Shown here one piece after another: positions 41,935 to 51,224 of a stretch of DNA of 51,818 bases (its first letter is position 1; every line of letters begins with the position of its first letter). A program made the translations under genes and the position numbers. The stretch comes from DATCHW01 sp036508135 (GTDB lineage Bacteria; Bacteroidota; Ignavibacteria; Tepidaquicellales; Tepidaquicellaceae). The DNA lies in NCBI GenBank assembly GCA_036508135.1, contig DATCHW010000066.1, positions 1-51,818 on the forward strand, written 5' to 3'. The notes beneath the pieces were generated by a model that was given only the letters and a program-made list of their open reading frames with translations, had not been told where the DNA came from and did no database searches.

Positions 41935-44900
41935 TCAGACTTCAGCCGCTTCCGGTTCCACACTTTCTACTGTTTTCTTTTTTCTTTTAAATTTAAGTAT
42001 AATGTCATCTATTTCAGAATATATAGTTGGAATTATGACTAATGTAAGAAAAGTTGCAAAAGCCAAACCGAAAATAATGGCGATACCCATCGGTCTCCAG
42101 AATGCTGAATTTTCTCCGCCTATTACAAGACTAAAACTGCGCCAGTCAAAGTCAACTCCGGTTGCAAGCGGTACTATTGCTAATATTGTTGCTGCTGCCG
42201 TTAGAAATATAGGCCGCATTCTAATTATTCCAGCCTGGACTAATGCTTCATCACGGCTTAACCCTCTTTTCTCGAGTTGCTTATGGAAATCGAGTAACAC
42301 TATTGCATTTCTCACTACAATTCCTGCCAATGCAATCACACCAATTCCTGTCATCATAATTCCAAAAGGAGTACCCGTAATCAGCAATCCTATTAAAACC
42401 CCGATTAATGACAGAACAACCGAAATCATAATTATAATTGGAATTCTCACTGAATTGAATTCGACGACCATAAGGAAGAAAATCAAAAGCAAAGAAATTA
42501 TCATCGCCTTTCCTAAAAAAGCCGAGGATTCTTTTTGGTCTTCCTGCTCACCTGTGTACTTTAAAGTATAACCGGAAGGCATATTAAATGTTTCCAGTTT
42601 TTTCATAACATCTTTTAAAACATCATTTCCTAATCTGCCCTCAGCATTAGCAGAAATAGTAACTACTCTTTTCAGATCCTTTCTATTTATTGCGCCGATA
42701 CCCCCGGACATTTTCACTTCTGCAACAGATGAAATAGGAATCATTTTCCCGTCTCTGTTAGAAATAAATAAATTATTGATCGTTTCTATATTATTCCTTT
42801 CTTCTTTGCTGAGACGTACAGTTACATCATACTCATCTTCACCGACTCTTAATTTGCTTGCTGTTGTTCCGTTGACTGCCGTCCTTACTGCCATTCCAAT
42901 CATTGCAGTATTTAAACCATATAATGCTGCTTTTTCCCTATCAACAGTTACTTTTATTTCAGGACTTGATTCATCAAAATCATCTTTCAGATCCACCAAA
43001 CCGGAAATATCTTTAATTTCTCTTTTAATTTTTTCGGACAACTCTCCGAGTTTACTAAAATCATCCCCTGTTATTTCTATGTTTATGGGAGGTCCTGTTG
43101 GAGGACCCATTGTTTGCTTTGTCACTTCTATATTCCCGCCGGTTATATTCTCAATAGCAGTTCGAACTTCTTCAATTGATTTGAAAGAGCTCTGAGACCT
43201 GTCTAATTTATCGAGAAAATTTAAAGTAATAGTACCTTTATTCGGAATTCCTTCTCCGCTGAAATCGAGCGGATTATTTGAAGACCCGATATTAGCCACG
43301 TAAAACTCAATATCTTGAAACGGTGGAAGTTTCTCTTCCAGACGCTTCGATAAATCATTAGTGGTCTTGATATTCGATCCTACAGGTAATGTCAGATTTA
43401 TATTTGCCTGTCTTGGTTCTACACTCGGAAAAAATTCAACTCCGTTATTAGAAACACCGTAAATAATAAATACTATGATCAATAATGCGAAAACAAATCC
43501 AATACTGGTTTTTCTGTATTTTAAAGATTTTCTTAAAGCCTTTTCATAATATCTTAATGTGGTATCAAAAAACTTCTCATCAAAATGTTCGAGAAATCTG
43601 CCTATGGGTCTGAATTTTTTCTTTTGGGACTTTTCTTTGTCTTTTTTATAATTAATAAATACCGATGCCTGAACCGGACTGATAACCATCGCAACAAAAA
43701 GTGATGAAGAGAGACATACGATAAGTGTAATCGGTAAATATTTCATAAAATCTCCGACTATACCGGGAAAGAACAATAACGGAAAGAATGATGCAATGAT
43801 TGTCAATGTTGCAACCAGTACAGGTGCGAATACTTCTTTTGGTCCTTCCACTGCGGCATCTGCTTGTGAGTAATTTTCATTCTCCTGCAAGCGATATATA
43901 TTTTCAACCACTACAATAGCATCGTCAACTATAATTCCCAATACAAGTATTAAAGTGAAGAGTACGATCATATTCAAAGTTATTCCCATCATATTCAAAA
44001 CCGTAAATGATATAAGGAATGAAAGCGGGATTGATGTAGCAACAAGAAACGAATTCTTAAAACCCATAAAAAAGAAAAGTATAAGGCAGACTAAGACCAT
44101 ACCGGTTATAACTCCGTTCTCAAGTTCATGAACAGTGTTTTTTATCATCTTCGACTGGTCACCTGTTAAACTGATATTCACGCCTTCCGGAATGATTCCT
44201 TTATTTGTTTCAAGTATTTCTTTTGACTTGTCAGCTATGTCAATAATGTTCGCCCCGCTTCTTTTCTTTATTACTATCGTTACACTCTCTTTTCCGTTAA
44301 CTCTCGAATAAGTGCTTCTGTCTTTAAAACCGTAAGTTACCTGTGCAACATCCTTGACGTATATTGGCTGATCAGTGTTTGACTTAATAACTATATCACC
44401 CATCTTTTCGGGATCTTTATATTCTCCGGGAACACGTATCAGATAACTTGATTTTCCTATCTCAACAGAACCACCCGGTATGTTAAGGTTTTCAGCTGAG
44501 ACGGAATTTATCAAATCATTAAAACTTATATTGTAATATTTGAGTCTGTCCGGATTAACATCTATTTTCACTTCCCGATCAACTCCGCCGACTACTTCAG
44601 CGGTTAATACACCGGGAATTTCTTCTATCTTGTCGCTTAACTTCGTTGCTATATCTTTAAGTTTTGGTAATCCTGCATTGCCTCCTACATTTATATAAAG
44701 CATCGGTAATTCCGAGAAGTTGATTTCTGTAATTACAGGTTCTTTAATGTCAGCAGGCATTTTTGTTTTAGCAATTCCAACTTTGTCTCTTACTTTTTGT
44801 AAAGCATCATCGATTATTATATCGGTATTGAATTCAACGGAAATTGAAGCAAAACTTTCCCTCGATACAGAAGTTATTTTTTTTACTCCGCTGATTCCTT

Positions 44901-45114
44901 TGATTTCTTTTTCAATTTCCTGAGTCACAAGGTTTTCAATATCCTGAGGAGTTACTCCGGGATAAACTGTGGTTATAAATACATAAGGTATCTTTACAGA
45001 AGGAGTAGATTCTTTCGGTAAACTAATGTAAGAGAAAGTACCCATTAAAACTATAATCAGCATTAAGATATAGATTGTAACCTTGTTATTAACTAATAAT
45101 TTGAAAAATTTCAT
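41935..45114 (-). CDS. RND efflux permease (AcrB/hydrophobe-amphiphile family)
   Basis: A 1059-residue inner-membrane pump subunit with the duplicated RND plan: one N-terminal span, a large periplasmic loop (40-330), spans 2-6, span 7 (about 545-565), a second loop and spans 8-12. The proton-relay aspartates D397 and D398 lie in LGIIVDDAIVVVENIY. YPGVTPQDIENLVTQEIE and PVGSNIKTTNDL are typical. It trades protons for drugs, lipids or other toxicants. It is last in a TetR-TolC-MFP-RND operon, 25 nt after the adaptor. The substrate cannot be predicted. Confidence 0.95.
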   Translation of the reverse strand: MKFFKLLVNNKVTIYILMLIIVLMGTFSYISLPKESTPSVKIPYVFITTVYPGVTPQDIENLVTQEIEKEIKGISGVKKITSVSRESFASISVEFNTDIIIDDALQKVRDKVGIAKTKMPADIKEPVITEINFSELPMLYINVGGNAGLPKLKDIATKLSDKIEEIPGVLTAEVVGGVDREVKIDVNPDRLKYYNISFNDLINSVSAENLNIPGGSVEIGKSSYLIRVPGEYKDPEKMGDIVIKSNTDQPIYVKDVAQVTYGFKDRSTYSRVNGKESVTIVIKKRSGANIIDIADKSKEILETNKGIIPEGVNISLTGDQSKMIKNTVHELENGVITGMVLVCLILFFFMGFKNSFLVATSIPLSFLISFTVLNMMGITLNMIVLFTLILVLGIIVDDAIVVVENIYRLQENENYSQADAAVEGPKEVFAPVLVATLTIIASFFPLLFFPGIVGDFMKYLPITLIVCLSSSLFVAMVISPVQASVFINYKKDKEKSQKKKFRPIGRFLEHFDEKFFDTTLRYYEKALRKSLKYRKTSIGFVFALLIIVFIIYGVSNNGVEFFPSVEPRQANINLTLPVGSNIKTTNDLSKRLEEKLPPFQDIEFYVANIGSSNNPLDFSGEGIPNKGTITLNFLDKLDRSQSSFKSIEEVRTAIENITGGNIEVTKQTMGPPTGPPINIEITGDDFSKLGELSEKIKREIKDISGLVDLKDDFDESSPEIKVTVDREKAALYGLNTAMIGMAVRTAVNGTTASKLRVGEDEYDVTVRLSKEERNNIETINNLFISNRDGKMIPISSVAEVKMSGGIGAINRKDLKRVVTISANAEGRLGNDVLKDVMKKLETFNMPSGYTLKYTGEQEDQKESSAFLGKAMIISLLLIFFLMVVEFNSVRIPIIIMISVVLSLIGVLIGLLITGTPFGIMMTGIGVIALAGIVVRNAIVLLDFHKQLEKRGLSRDEALVQAGIIRMRPIFLTAAATILAIVPLATGVDFDWRSFSLVIGGENSAFWRPMGIAIIFGLAFATFLTLVIIPTIYSEIDDIILKFKRKKKTVESVEPEAAEV

Positions 45115-45139
45115 TTACCTGTCTGTTAAAAATTTTTAA

Positions 45140-46171
45140 TTAATTACCTACTTGAACTTTATCGCCGTCAGCAAGTGCCTGGAATCCGACAGTAATAAGT
45201 TTTTCACCGGGATTTAAACCTTCTTCTATCAAAACCTTGTTACCGTTTCGTCCGCCTAATTTCACTATTTTTTTCTTTGCTATATCGTTCTCTAATACAA
45301 AAACATATTGTTCATCAACATTATCAACGATTAAATCCTGATCAAGTACGATTGCATTATCCAATGTTTCTTTAGTTACGGTTACTGAAGCAGACATTTC
45401 GGGTTTTAATCTGCCATCTTTATTAACTAATACTATTTCTATTTCAAAAGTTCTGTTCGTTGGATTTATTGCGGGAGAAATATAACTAATAACTCCTGTA
45501 AATTCTTCTTCAGGGAAAACGTCAAATTGAATACCTACGGTATTTCCTTTCTTTACAGTAGCAAGATATCTTTCAGGAATTCCAACAGAAATTTTTACTC
45601 TTGATACATCTACTATACTTAGTATCGGTGACCCGGGACTCGTCATTTCACCTTTATTCATCATTTTCGCATCCACAACTCCACTGATCGGGGAAGAAAT
45701 GTAACCTTTCGATAAACGGACTTTATATAAGTCCAGCGACTTTTCCGCAATCTCGAGACTTAGTTTTGTGTTCATATAATCTCTTTCTGTGACAATGTTT
45801 TCGTTGTACAATCTTTCTGCTCTGTCATAATTATCTTTTGCTAAATTGTATTGTGCCATTGCTTGCTGATAAACGGCGGCATCAACATCCTTCTTTAATC
45901 TGATTACAGTTTCACCTCTCGATACCCTGTCACCCTTATCCTTAGTAAGAGATGTGATCAATCCGCCTTCCTCTGAGGATAATTTTGCGCTGGCAAAAGG
46001 TTTTACTATACCGACAACTTTATATTTCTCGCTGAATGGCTCGCCAACAGTTTCATAATATTTTATTAGGGGTAATTTTTTCTGAGTATTCTTAGTCTCG
46101 GTTTTCTTGCCGCAGGAAATTATGGTTGCGGTGAAGAAAAATACTAATAATAGATAAAATATTTTTTTCAT
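45140..46171 (-). CDS. RND efflux periplasmic adaptor (MFP), lipoprotein
   Basis: A 343-residue adaptor. Lipobox IISC at residues 17-20 anchors it to the inner membrane. The lipoyl half-motifs (KLSSEEGGLITSLTKDKGDRVSRGETVIRL and GYISSPISGVVDAKMMNKGEMTSPG) flank a short helical hairpin (about 95-145). Beta-barrel (about 185-250) and membrane-proximal domains follow. It bridges the RND pump and the TolC-like channel encoded on either side of it. Confidence 0.93.
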   Translation of the reverse strand: MKKIFYLLLVFFFTATIISCGKKTETKNTQKKLPLIKYYETVGEPFSEKYKVVGIVKPFASAKLSSEEGGLITSLTKDKGDRVSRGETVIRLKKDVDAAVYQQAMAQYNLAKDNYDRAERLYNENIVTERDYMNTKLSLEIAEKSLDLYKVRLSKGYISSPISGVVDAKMMNKGEMTSPGSPILSIVDVSRVKISVGIPERYLATVKKGNTVGIQFDVFPEEEFTGVISYISPAINPTNRTFEIEIVLVNKDGRLKPEMSASVTVTKETLDNAIVLDQDLIVDNVDEQYVFVLENDIAKKKIVKLGGRNGNKVLIEEGLNPGEKLITVGFQALADGDKVQVGN

Positions 46172-46190
46172 AATAATAATTAAGAGATTA

Positions 46191-47504
46191 TTAAATTTCT
46201 AAAAGTCCTTCTAATTCTGCTTTCGCTATTAAATAATCATATACAGCCTGTAAGTATCCAAGCCGGGTTTGATTTAAAATTACGACTGCATCGAGAACGT
46301 CAATCTGATTTAACGCCCCGTTTCTATAACTTATTTCTGCTATTTGATATCCTTTTTCTGCTAACTTAACAGTTTCTAATTGCGACATCACACGTTTTTT
46401 TGCGTCTTCCATTCTTAACAAAATGCTCTTTGCCTGAAGCCTGAGTTTTTGCTTAATGTCAATTATTTGTTCATCAACTTTCTTAACATCTATCTCAGCC
46501 TGGTCAACAACCCTCGAATTCTTGAATATATTCAAATCCCAGCTGAGACCCAACCCTGCATTGATAACATTATAATATCTGTACCTGAAAAAATCTTTTC
46601 CGTCATTCTCACTCGCATTTAACTGATATTGACCGAAAAGATATAACTTGGGTAAATAATTTGAATTATTAATGCTAACAACTTCCTGGCTGATTTGACG
46701 GCTTAGATTCAACTGTCTGATTGCGGCATTTTTCTCTGCAATTTTATTGATAACCAAATCAATATCACCGAATGATTCAAGAGAATCAATTTCAAGTGCT
46801 CCTGTAACATCAATCTCAGATTGATCTTTAAGCCCGATAGCATTTTTTAATGCCATTTTGGAAATACTCAAACTGTTATTTAACTGTGATAATGCCGGTG
46901 TAATATTATCAACTTTTACTTTTGCTCTCAGGTAATCGAATTCTGTAGTGACACCGTTTCTGTAACGCGCTTCTACTACATTTAAATTATCAACTGCATT
47001 CTTTAATAGTAGTTCATTTACATAAATTGTTTCCTTTAAAAGAATCACACCATAAAATGCTTTTTTAACGTCTGTTTTTATTTTCGCTTCCGTTGATGCT
47101 ATTATTTCATCCTGCAATTTAGCATAATATTCCGCAATCCTTATTCCTGAAAAAACAGGAGCACCAAGAAAGGGGATTGTCTGTTGAACACTTAAAGTAT
47201 TATTAATACTATTATCGTTGCCAATCTCATATTTCTGACCGAAGATATCAAATACTTGCTTTTTAAATGAACGTACGTATTGAGAACTGAAAGTTATTGA
47301 AGGAATGAGATTCCCGCTATAAGTTTCGGATACTTTTTTTAGTGCTTTATCTCGTTCGTACTTTGCATTTATTATCTCACTATTATTTTCAAGTGCAAGC
47401 GATAATGCATCTTTAAGAGTCAATATCCTGACGTTTTGACCATACACTGCAATAGTACTGAAAGTTATCAACACTATAATTAATAATTTTCTGATTCTTT
47501 TCAT
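46191..47504 (-). CDS. TolC family outer-membrane efflux channel
   Basis: A 437-residue protein. Signal peptide (to about residue 22, VYGQ), then two internally similar halves with long amphipathic helices (LKDALSLALENNSEIINAKYERDKALK; EIDVKKVDEQIIDIKQKLRLQAKSILLRMEDAKKRV). The typical end is YRNGALNQIDVLDAVVILNQTRLGYLQAVYDYLIAKAELEGLLEI. It forms the trimeric outer-membrane duct of the pump. The gap to the adaptor gene is 19 nt. Confidence 0.93.
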   Translation of the reverse strand: MKRIRKLLIIVLITFSTIAVYGQNVRILTLKDALSLALENNSEIINAKYERDKALKKVSETYSGNLIPSITFSSQYVRSFKKQVFDIFGQKYEIGNDNSINNTLSVQQTIPFLGAPVFSGIRIAEYYAKLQDEIIASTEAKIKTDVKKAFYGVILLKETIYVNELLLKNAVDNLNVVEARYRNGVTTEFDYLRAKVKVDNITPALSQLNNSLSISKMALKNAIGLKDQSEIDVTGALEIDSLESFGDIDLVINKIAEKNAAIRQLNLSRQISQEVVSINNSNYLPKLYLFGQYQLNASENDGKDFFRYRYYNVINAGLGLSWDLNIFKNSRVVDQAEIDVKKVDEQIIDIKQKLRLQAKSILLRMEDAKKRVMSQLETVKLAEKGYQIAEISYRNGALNQIDVLDAVVILNQTRLGYLQAVYDYLIAKAELEGLLEI

Positions 47505-47513
47505 TTTAGAATT

Positions 47514-48176
47514 TTAAATTATATTCTTAAAATTTTGCATTTCATCTATTTCTTTTTTTATCCTTTTATATTTTTCTTTACCTTTTGACGTAAGCATTCC
47601 ATTTAATATGAGTTCAAAAGTATATTTTGAAGCTTCCTGCAGGGAAAATTTGCTGTTAATGACAAAATCTGTATGAAGCAAAGAAAATAAAGATGCATTA
47701 TAAGCGTTTATTATTATAGATGGTGGAAAGCTTTCAATCAACTTTTCCTTTTTTCCTTTTTCCAAAAGCTTGACCAGGATCTCTGAAATTTTTTGATTGC
47801 GATGCTTCTCAATGTTCTTAGTTAAGTTGGGAGAATGAATCCTTAAATCACTTATCCATTTGTCACTGATATTAATAACAAACGAATTGTATACGTTAAT
47901 AATCTTTACAAACTTTGTAATAATATCTCCTTCCTCAAAGATAATTCTGTTTATAGCCTCTGAAACATCATCTAACGTCTTTTGGCATATAAATTCGAGG
48001 AGTCTGTCTTTAGACGGGAAATATTTATAAAGCGTCTTCTTGCTTACTTTCAGACCTTCTGCTATTTCGTCCATAGAAGTTTTGTAGAATCCTTCTTTGT
48101 GAAATTTCTGTGTGATGAAATTAAGTATTCTTTCCTTCTCTTTTTGGTCCTTTTGATTTTTTTCTTCTTTTCTCAA
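47514..48176 (-). CDS. TetR/AcrR family regulator of the efflux operon
   Basis: A 220-residue protein. The helix-turn-helix is at about 17-65 (RILNFITQKFHKEGFYKTSMDEIAEGLKVSKKTLYKYFPSKDRLLEFI), followed by an all-helical ligand domain. First gene of the operon, 9 nt before the TolC gene, so it probably represses its own transcript until a ligand binds. A weak inverted repeat, AAAATAT-ACAAA-ATATTTT (48206-48224), 30 nt before the ATG is a possible operator, though the region is very AT-rich. Confidence 0.92.
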   Translation of the reverse strand: MRKEEKNQKDQKEKERILNFITQKFHKEGFYKTSMDEIAEGLKVSKKTLYKYFPSKDRLLEFICQKTLDDVSEAINRIIFEEGDIITKFVKIINVYNSFVINISDKWISDLRIHSPNLTKNIEKHRNQKISEILVKLLEKGKKEKLIESFPPSIIINAYNASLFSLLHTDFVINSKFSLQEASKYTFELILNGMLTSKGKEKYKRIKKEIDEMQNFKNII

Positions 48177-48428
48177 TAGAAACTGTTTTCGTTTTTCAAG
48201 TTTCCAAAATATACAAAATATTTTTTATAGTCAAGATAAAAAATTTTAAAAATCTTTAAAATTTGAATTTATTCTTTATTATAATTGTTGATTATTGTAC
48301 TTGAATAATATAACGTATAAAAGAGTAAAAATGTTTCGGTAACAGAAAAAAATAAAAAAATATTATATTGTGTAAATTAAACATTATTATTACTTTAAAA
48401 AGTATTCCGAAAAATTAAATTTAAAATA

Positions 48429-49835
48429 ATGCAAGAATTTGATTTAACTGTAATAGGAAGCGGACCGGGTGGTTATACTGCCGCAATAAGAGCTTCACAA
48501 CTGGGTTTTAAAACTGCAATAGTTGAAAGGGACAGACTTGGAGGTGTATGCCTGAACTGGGGTTGCATCCCTACAAAAGCTTTACTGAAAAATGCAGAAA
48601 TTGCAAATTCAATAAAACATATGAAGGATTTTGCTATTACGGTAAATGATTATAAAGTGGATTTTCCGAAAATTATTGAAAGATCCCGTAAGGTTGCCGA
48701 GACTTCCGAAAAAGGAGTTCAATATCTGATGAAGAAAAATAAAATTACGGTTATTAAAGGTTTTGGTGTATTTGATAAAGATAAAATGATCAGTATCAAA
48801 GATGATTCCGGCAAAGAGATTGAAAAAATTAAATCAAAATTTACTATAGTGGCTACCGGAGCCAAACCCAGACAGTTAGGTAATATTAAATTTGATGAAG
48901 AAAAAATTCTTTCATCAACAGGTGCAATGCTGCTTAAAGAAATTCCCTCTAAAATGGTAATTGTTGGCAGCGGTGCTATTGGAATGGAATTCGCTTATTT
49001 CTATAATGCTTACGGGACTGACGTTACTATTATTGAAATGCTGCCGCAAGTTTTACCGATTGAAGATAAAGAAATATCCGAAACCGTTGCCCGGGAATTT
49101 AAGAAAAAAGGTATTAAAATATTTACCGATACAAAAACGGAATCTGTAGATATCAAAAATGGAAAAGTTCATACAACAGTTTCCGGAAAAACAAATCAGA
49201 CTTTAGAGTCCGACGCGGTACTTCTTGCAATCGGTATTCAGGCAAATATTAACAATATAGGACTTGAAGATATCGGAGTTGAGTTATATAAAAACGGTAT
49301 AAAAGTCGATAAAGATTATAAAACCACATCGGAAGGAATTTATGCAATAGGTGATGTAGCATTAATTGACCCGAAAGGTAAACCATGGCTTGCACATGTT
49401 GCCTCCGCAGAAGCAATTAATTGCGTAGAGAAAATAAAAGGGCTTCATGCTGAGGATATTAAATATGATAATATTCCGGGTTGTACATATTGCCAGCCGC
49501 AGGTCGCTTCAGTCGGTTTAACTGAAAAACAAGCTCTCGAACAAGGATATGAAGTAAAAATCGGAAAATTTCCTTTCAGTGCGAATGGAAAATCACGGGC
49601 TATGGGTGAAACTGCCGGATTGGTCAAACTGATATATGATAAAAAATACGGAGAATTACTCGGTGCTCATATAGTCGGGGCGGAAGCAACGGAACTGATA
49701 GGCGAGCTTGTTCTGCTCAAATCAATGGAAGGAACAGGGGAGTCAATATTAAAAACAATTCATGCTCATCCCACGCTTTCGGAATCAATTCTGGAAGCAA
49801 CAGGAGTAGCATATGGAGAAGCAATAAATATATGA
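48429..49835 (+). CDS. lpdA: Dihydrolipoyl dehydrogenase
   Basis: E3 of 2-oxoacid dehydrogenase or glycine cleavage complexes: reoxidises dihydrolipoamide with FAD and NAD+. The 468-residue protein shows the FAD site GSGPGGY (10-16), the redox disulfide C41/C46 in GGVCLNWGCIPTK, the NAD site VGSGAIGMEFA, the second FAD motif YAIGD, and the active-site dyad H447...E452 in HAHPTLSE. No E1/E2 genes are adjacent. It is divergent from the TetR operon. Confidence 0.95.
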   Translation: MQEFDLTVIGSGPGGYTAAIRASQLGFKTAIVERDRLGGVCLNWGCIPTKALLKNAEIANSIKHMKDFAITVNDYKVDFPKIIERSRKVAETSEKGVQYLMKKNKITVIKGFGVFDKDKMISIKDDSGKEIEKIKSKFTIVATGAKPRQLGNIKFDEEKILSSTGAMLLKEIPSKMVIVGSGAIGMEFAYFYNAYGTDVTIIEMLPQVLPIEDKEISETVAREFKKKGIKIFTDTKTESVDIKNGKVHTTVSGKTNQTLESDAVLLAIGIQANINNIGLEDIGVELYKNGIKVDKDYKTTSEGIYAIGDVALIDPKGKPWLAHVASAEAINCVEKIKGLHAEDIKYDNIPGCTYCQPQVASVGLTEKQALEQGYEVKIGKFPFSANGKSRAMGETAGLVKLIYDKKYGELLGAHIVGAEATELIGELVLLKSMEGTGESILKTIHAHPTLSESILEATGVAYGEAINI

Positions 49836-50062
49836 TTATTTACAAACTTTGAGTCTTTTACGGGAGAGACAATGTAGATTTTTTCATTAGAATATCAATA
49901 ATTTCTATTTATTATAAAATATTCTGTGAATTTTTTATAAATTGACTTATGCAATAAAACTTGATAATTTAAATTAAATTCGTTATTCCGTAATTATAAG
50001 ACAGTTGTAATTACTAAATGAACGGATAAACTTTTAAAATTAACAATAAAAAGGAGAATAAA
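49836..50062. other. AT-rich leader region before the YtxH gene
   Basis: 227 bp with no frame or clear hairpin. A good Shine-Dalgarno (AAAAGGAG) precedes the YtxH ATG by about 7 nt. Confidence 0.4.
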
Positions 50063-50482
50063 ATGGAAGACAACAAAATGGTAAAAGGTTTATTCCTTGG
50101 ATTTTTAGCCGGCTCGGTTGTAGGCAGTGTTTTAGCTTTGCTATATGCTCCCAAATCAGGTAAAGAACTTAGAGGAGACATCAAATTGAAAAAAGACGAG
50201 TTCCTCGATGATACTGCTGAATATATGCAGATAGCTAAATCAAAAGCGAATGAACTGATTAATGAAGGAAAAAAGAAATCAGAAATGCTTATCCAGGAAG
50301 CAAAGAAAAAAGCAAGTAACCTTCTCGATGACGCAAATAAAGTCCTTTCCGGTGCAAAGGATAAAGCTTCTGAAAAAATCGGAGATGCAAAAGTGAAATT
50401 AACTAACGAATCCGAAAAAATCAAAGACGCTTTTAAGGCAGGTATTGAAGCTTATAAAGAGGAAAAGACAAAAAACTCTTAA
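50063..50482 (+). CDS. YtxH domain-containing protein
   Basis: A 139-residue protein. A glycine-rich N-terminal span (GLFLGFLAGSVVGSVLALLYAPKSGKELR) is the YtxH signature. A long charged, Ala/Lys/Glu-rich helix (45-139), probably coiled-coil, follows. It is a membrane-anchored protein of general-stress type in Firmicutes and common in Bacteroidota; no biochemical role is established. It is followed by a DUF948-like gene, an association often seen. Confidence 0.85.
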   Translation: MEDNKMVKGLFLGFLAGSVVGSVLALLYAPKSGKELRGDIKLKKDEFLDDTAEYMQIAKSKANELINEGKKKSEMLIQEAKKKASNLLDDANKVLSGAKDKASEKIGDAKVKLTNESEKIKDAFKAGIEAYKEEKTKNS

Positions 50483-50516
50483 TTCAATTCAATATTAAAA
50501 TTAACAGGGTCTAATT

Positions 50517-51077
50517 ATGGAAGTTTTAAATATTATCTCAATCCTTATTCAGATTATTCTTTTTATAACTCTGATAGTACTTGTGATTTCACTATTCGGT
50601 TACACAAAAAGACTTACGATTAAAGTGGAATTACTTCAGGATGACGTCAACAAATTTATATCGCATGCTGAACCGTTAATTGATGATACACTGAAATTTA
50701 TCAGTATACTGCACGATGTTACCGATAAAGTAAATGATAATATGGATGTTTTAAAGGGGACTGTAGAAAGAATTAAGAATACTGTTGACAGCGTTCTTGA
50801 ATTTGAACAGAGAATACAAACGAAGATAGAATCCCCTGTGATGGATTCTATCAATACATATTCGGCTATTATAAAAGGCATTACAGTCTTTTTTGAGAGA
50901 ATTAAGGAAAACAAATATAAAACTTTTCGTAAGTCTCGGCCGGAAATTGAATCTCCTAAAGGAAACTATAACGAAGATGATATCATTTTCGACGATGAAA
51001 TACAGGAAGAGTTTAATGATATTAATAAAGAATTGAATGAAGTAAGAAAGAAACTTGAAGAGATGAAAAAAGTATAA
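50517..51077 (+). CDS. DUF948-like membrane-anchored coiled-coil protein
   Basis: A 186-residue protein. One N-terminal span (NIISILIQIILFITLIVLVISLFGY), then a helical region with hydrophobic heptads (LLQDDVNKFISHAEPLIDDTLKFISILHDVTDKVNDNMDVLKGTVERI), as in DUF948 proteins. The C-terminus is acidic and predicted coiled (EIQEEFNDINKELNEVRKKLEEMKK). It is probably an envelope-associated partner of the YtxH protein 34 nt upstream. Confidence 0.75.
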   Translation: MEVLNIISILIQIILFITLIVLVISLFGYTKRLTIKVELLQDDVNKFISHAEPLIDDTLKFISILHDVTDKVNDNMDVLKGTVERIKNTVDSVLEFEQRIQTKIESPVMDSINTYSAIIKGITVFFERIKENKYKTFRKSRPEIESPKGNYNEDDIIFDDEIQEEFNDINKELNEVRKKLEEMKKV

Positions 51078-51101
51078 AACTCTTTTTCTATTTTTTAAAA
51101 A

Positions 51102-51129
51102 GCGGGTATCAATGATACCCGCTTTTTTT
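51102..51129 (+). terminator. Rho-independent terminator after the YtxH/DUF948 pair
   Basis: GCGGGTATC-AAT-GATACCCGC perfect 9-bp stem followed by seven T. Confidence 0.92.
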
Positions 51130-51156
51130 ATATACGGATAATAATTTTTAATCTCT

Positions 51157-51182
51157 GGCTCCTAAACCCCTGTTTAGGAGCC
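51157..51182. repeat. Perfect 11-bp hairpin GGCTCCTAAAC...GTTTAGGAGCC
   Basis: A 4-nt loop (CCCT). It lies downstream of the minus-strand T9SS gene and may serve as its terminator or be a dispersed palindrome. Confidence 0.6.
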
Positions 51183-51224
51183 TTGTCAATCTTCCAATTA
51201 ATATTTTTTATAGAACAGATGTCC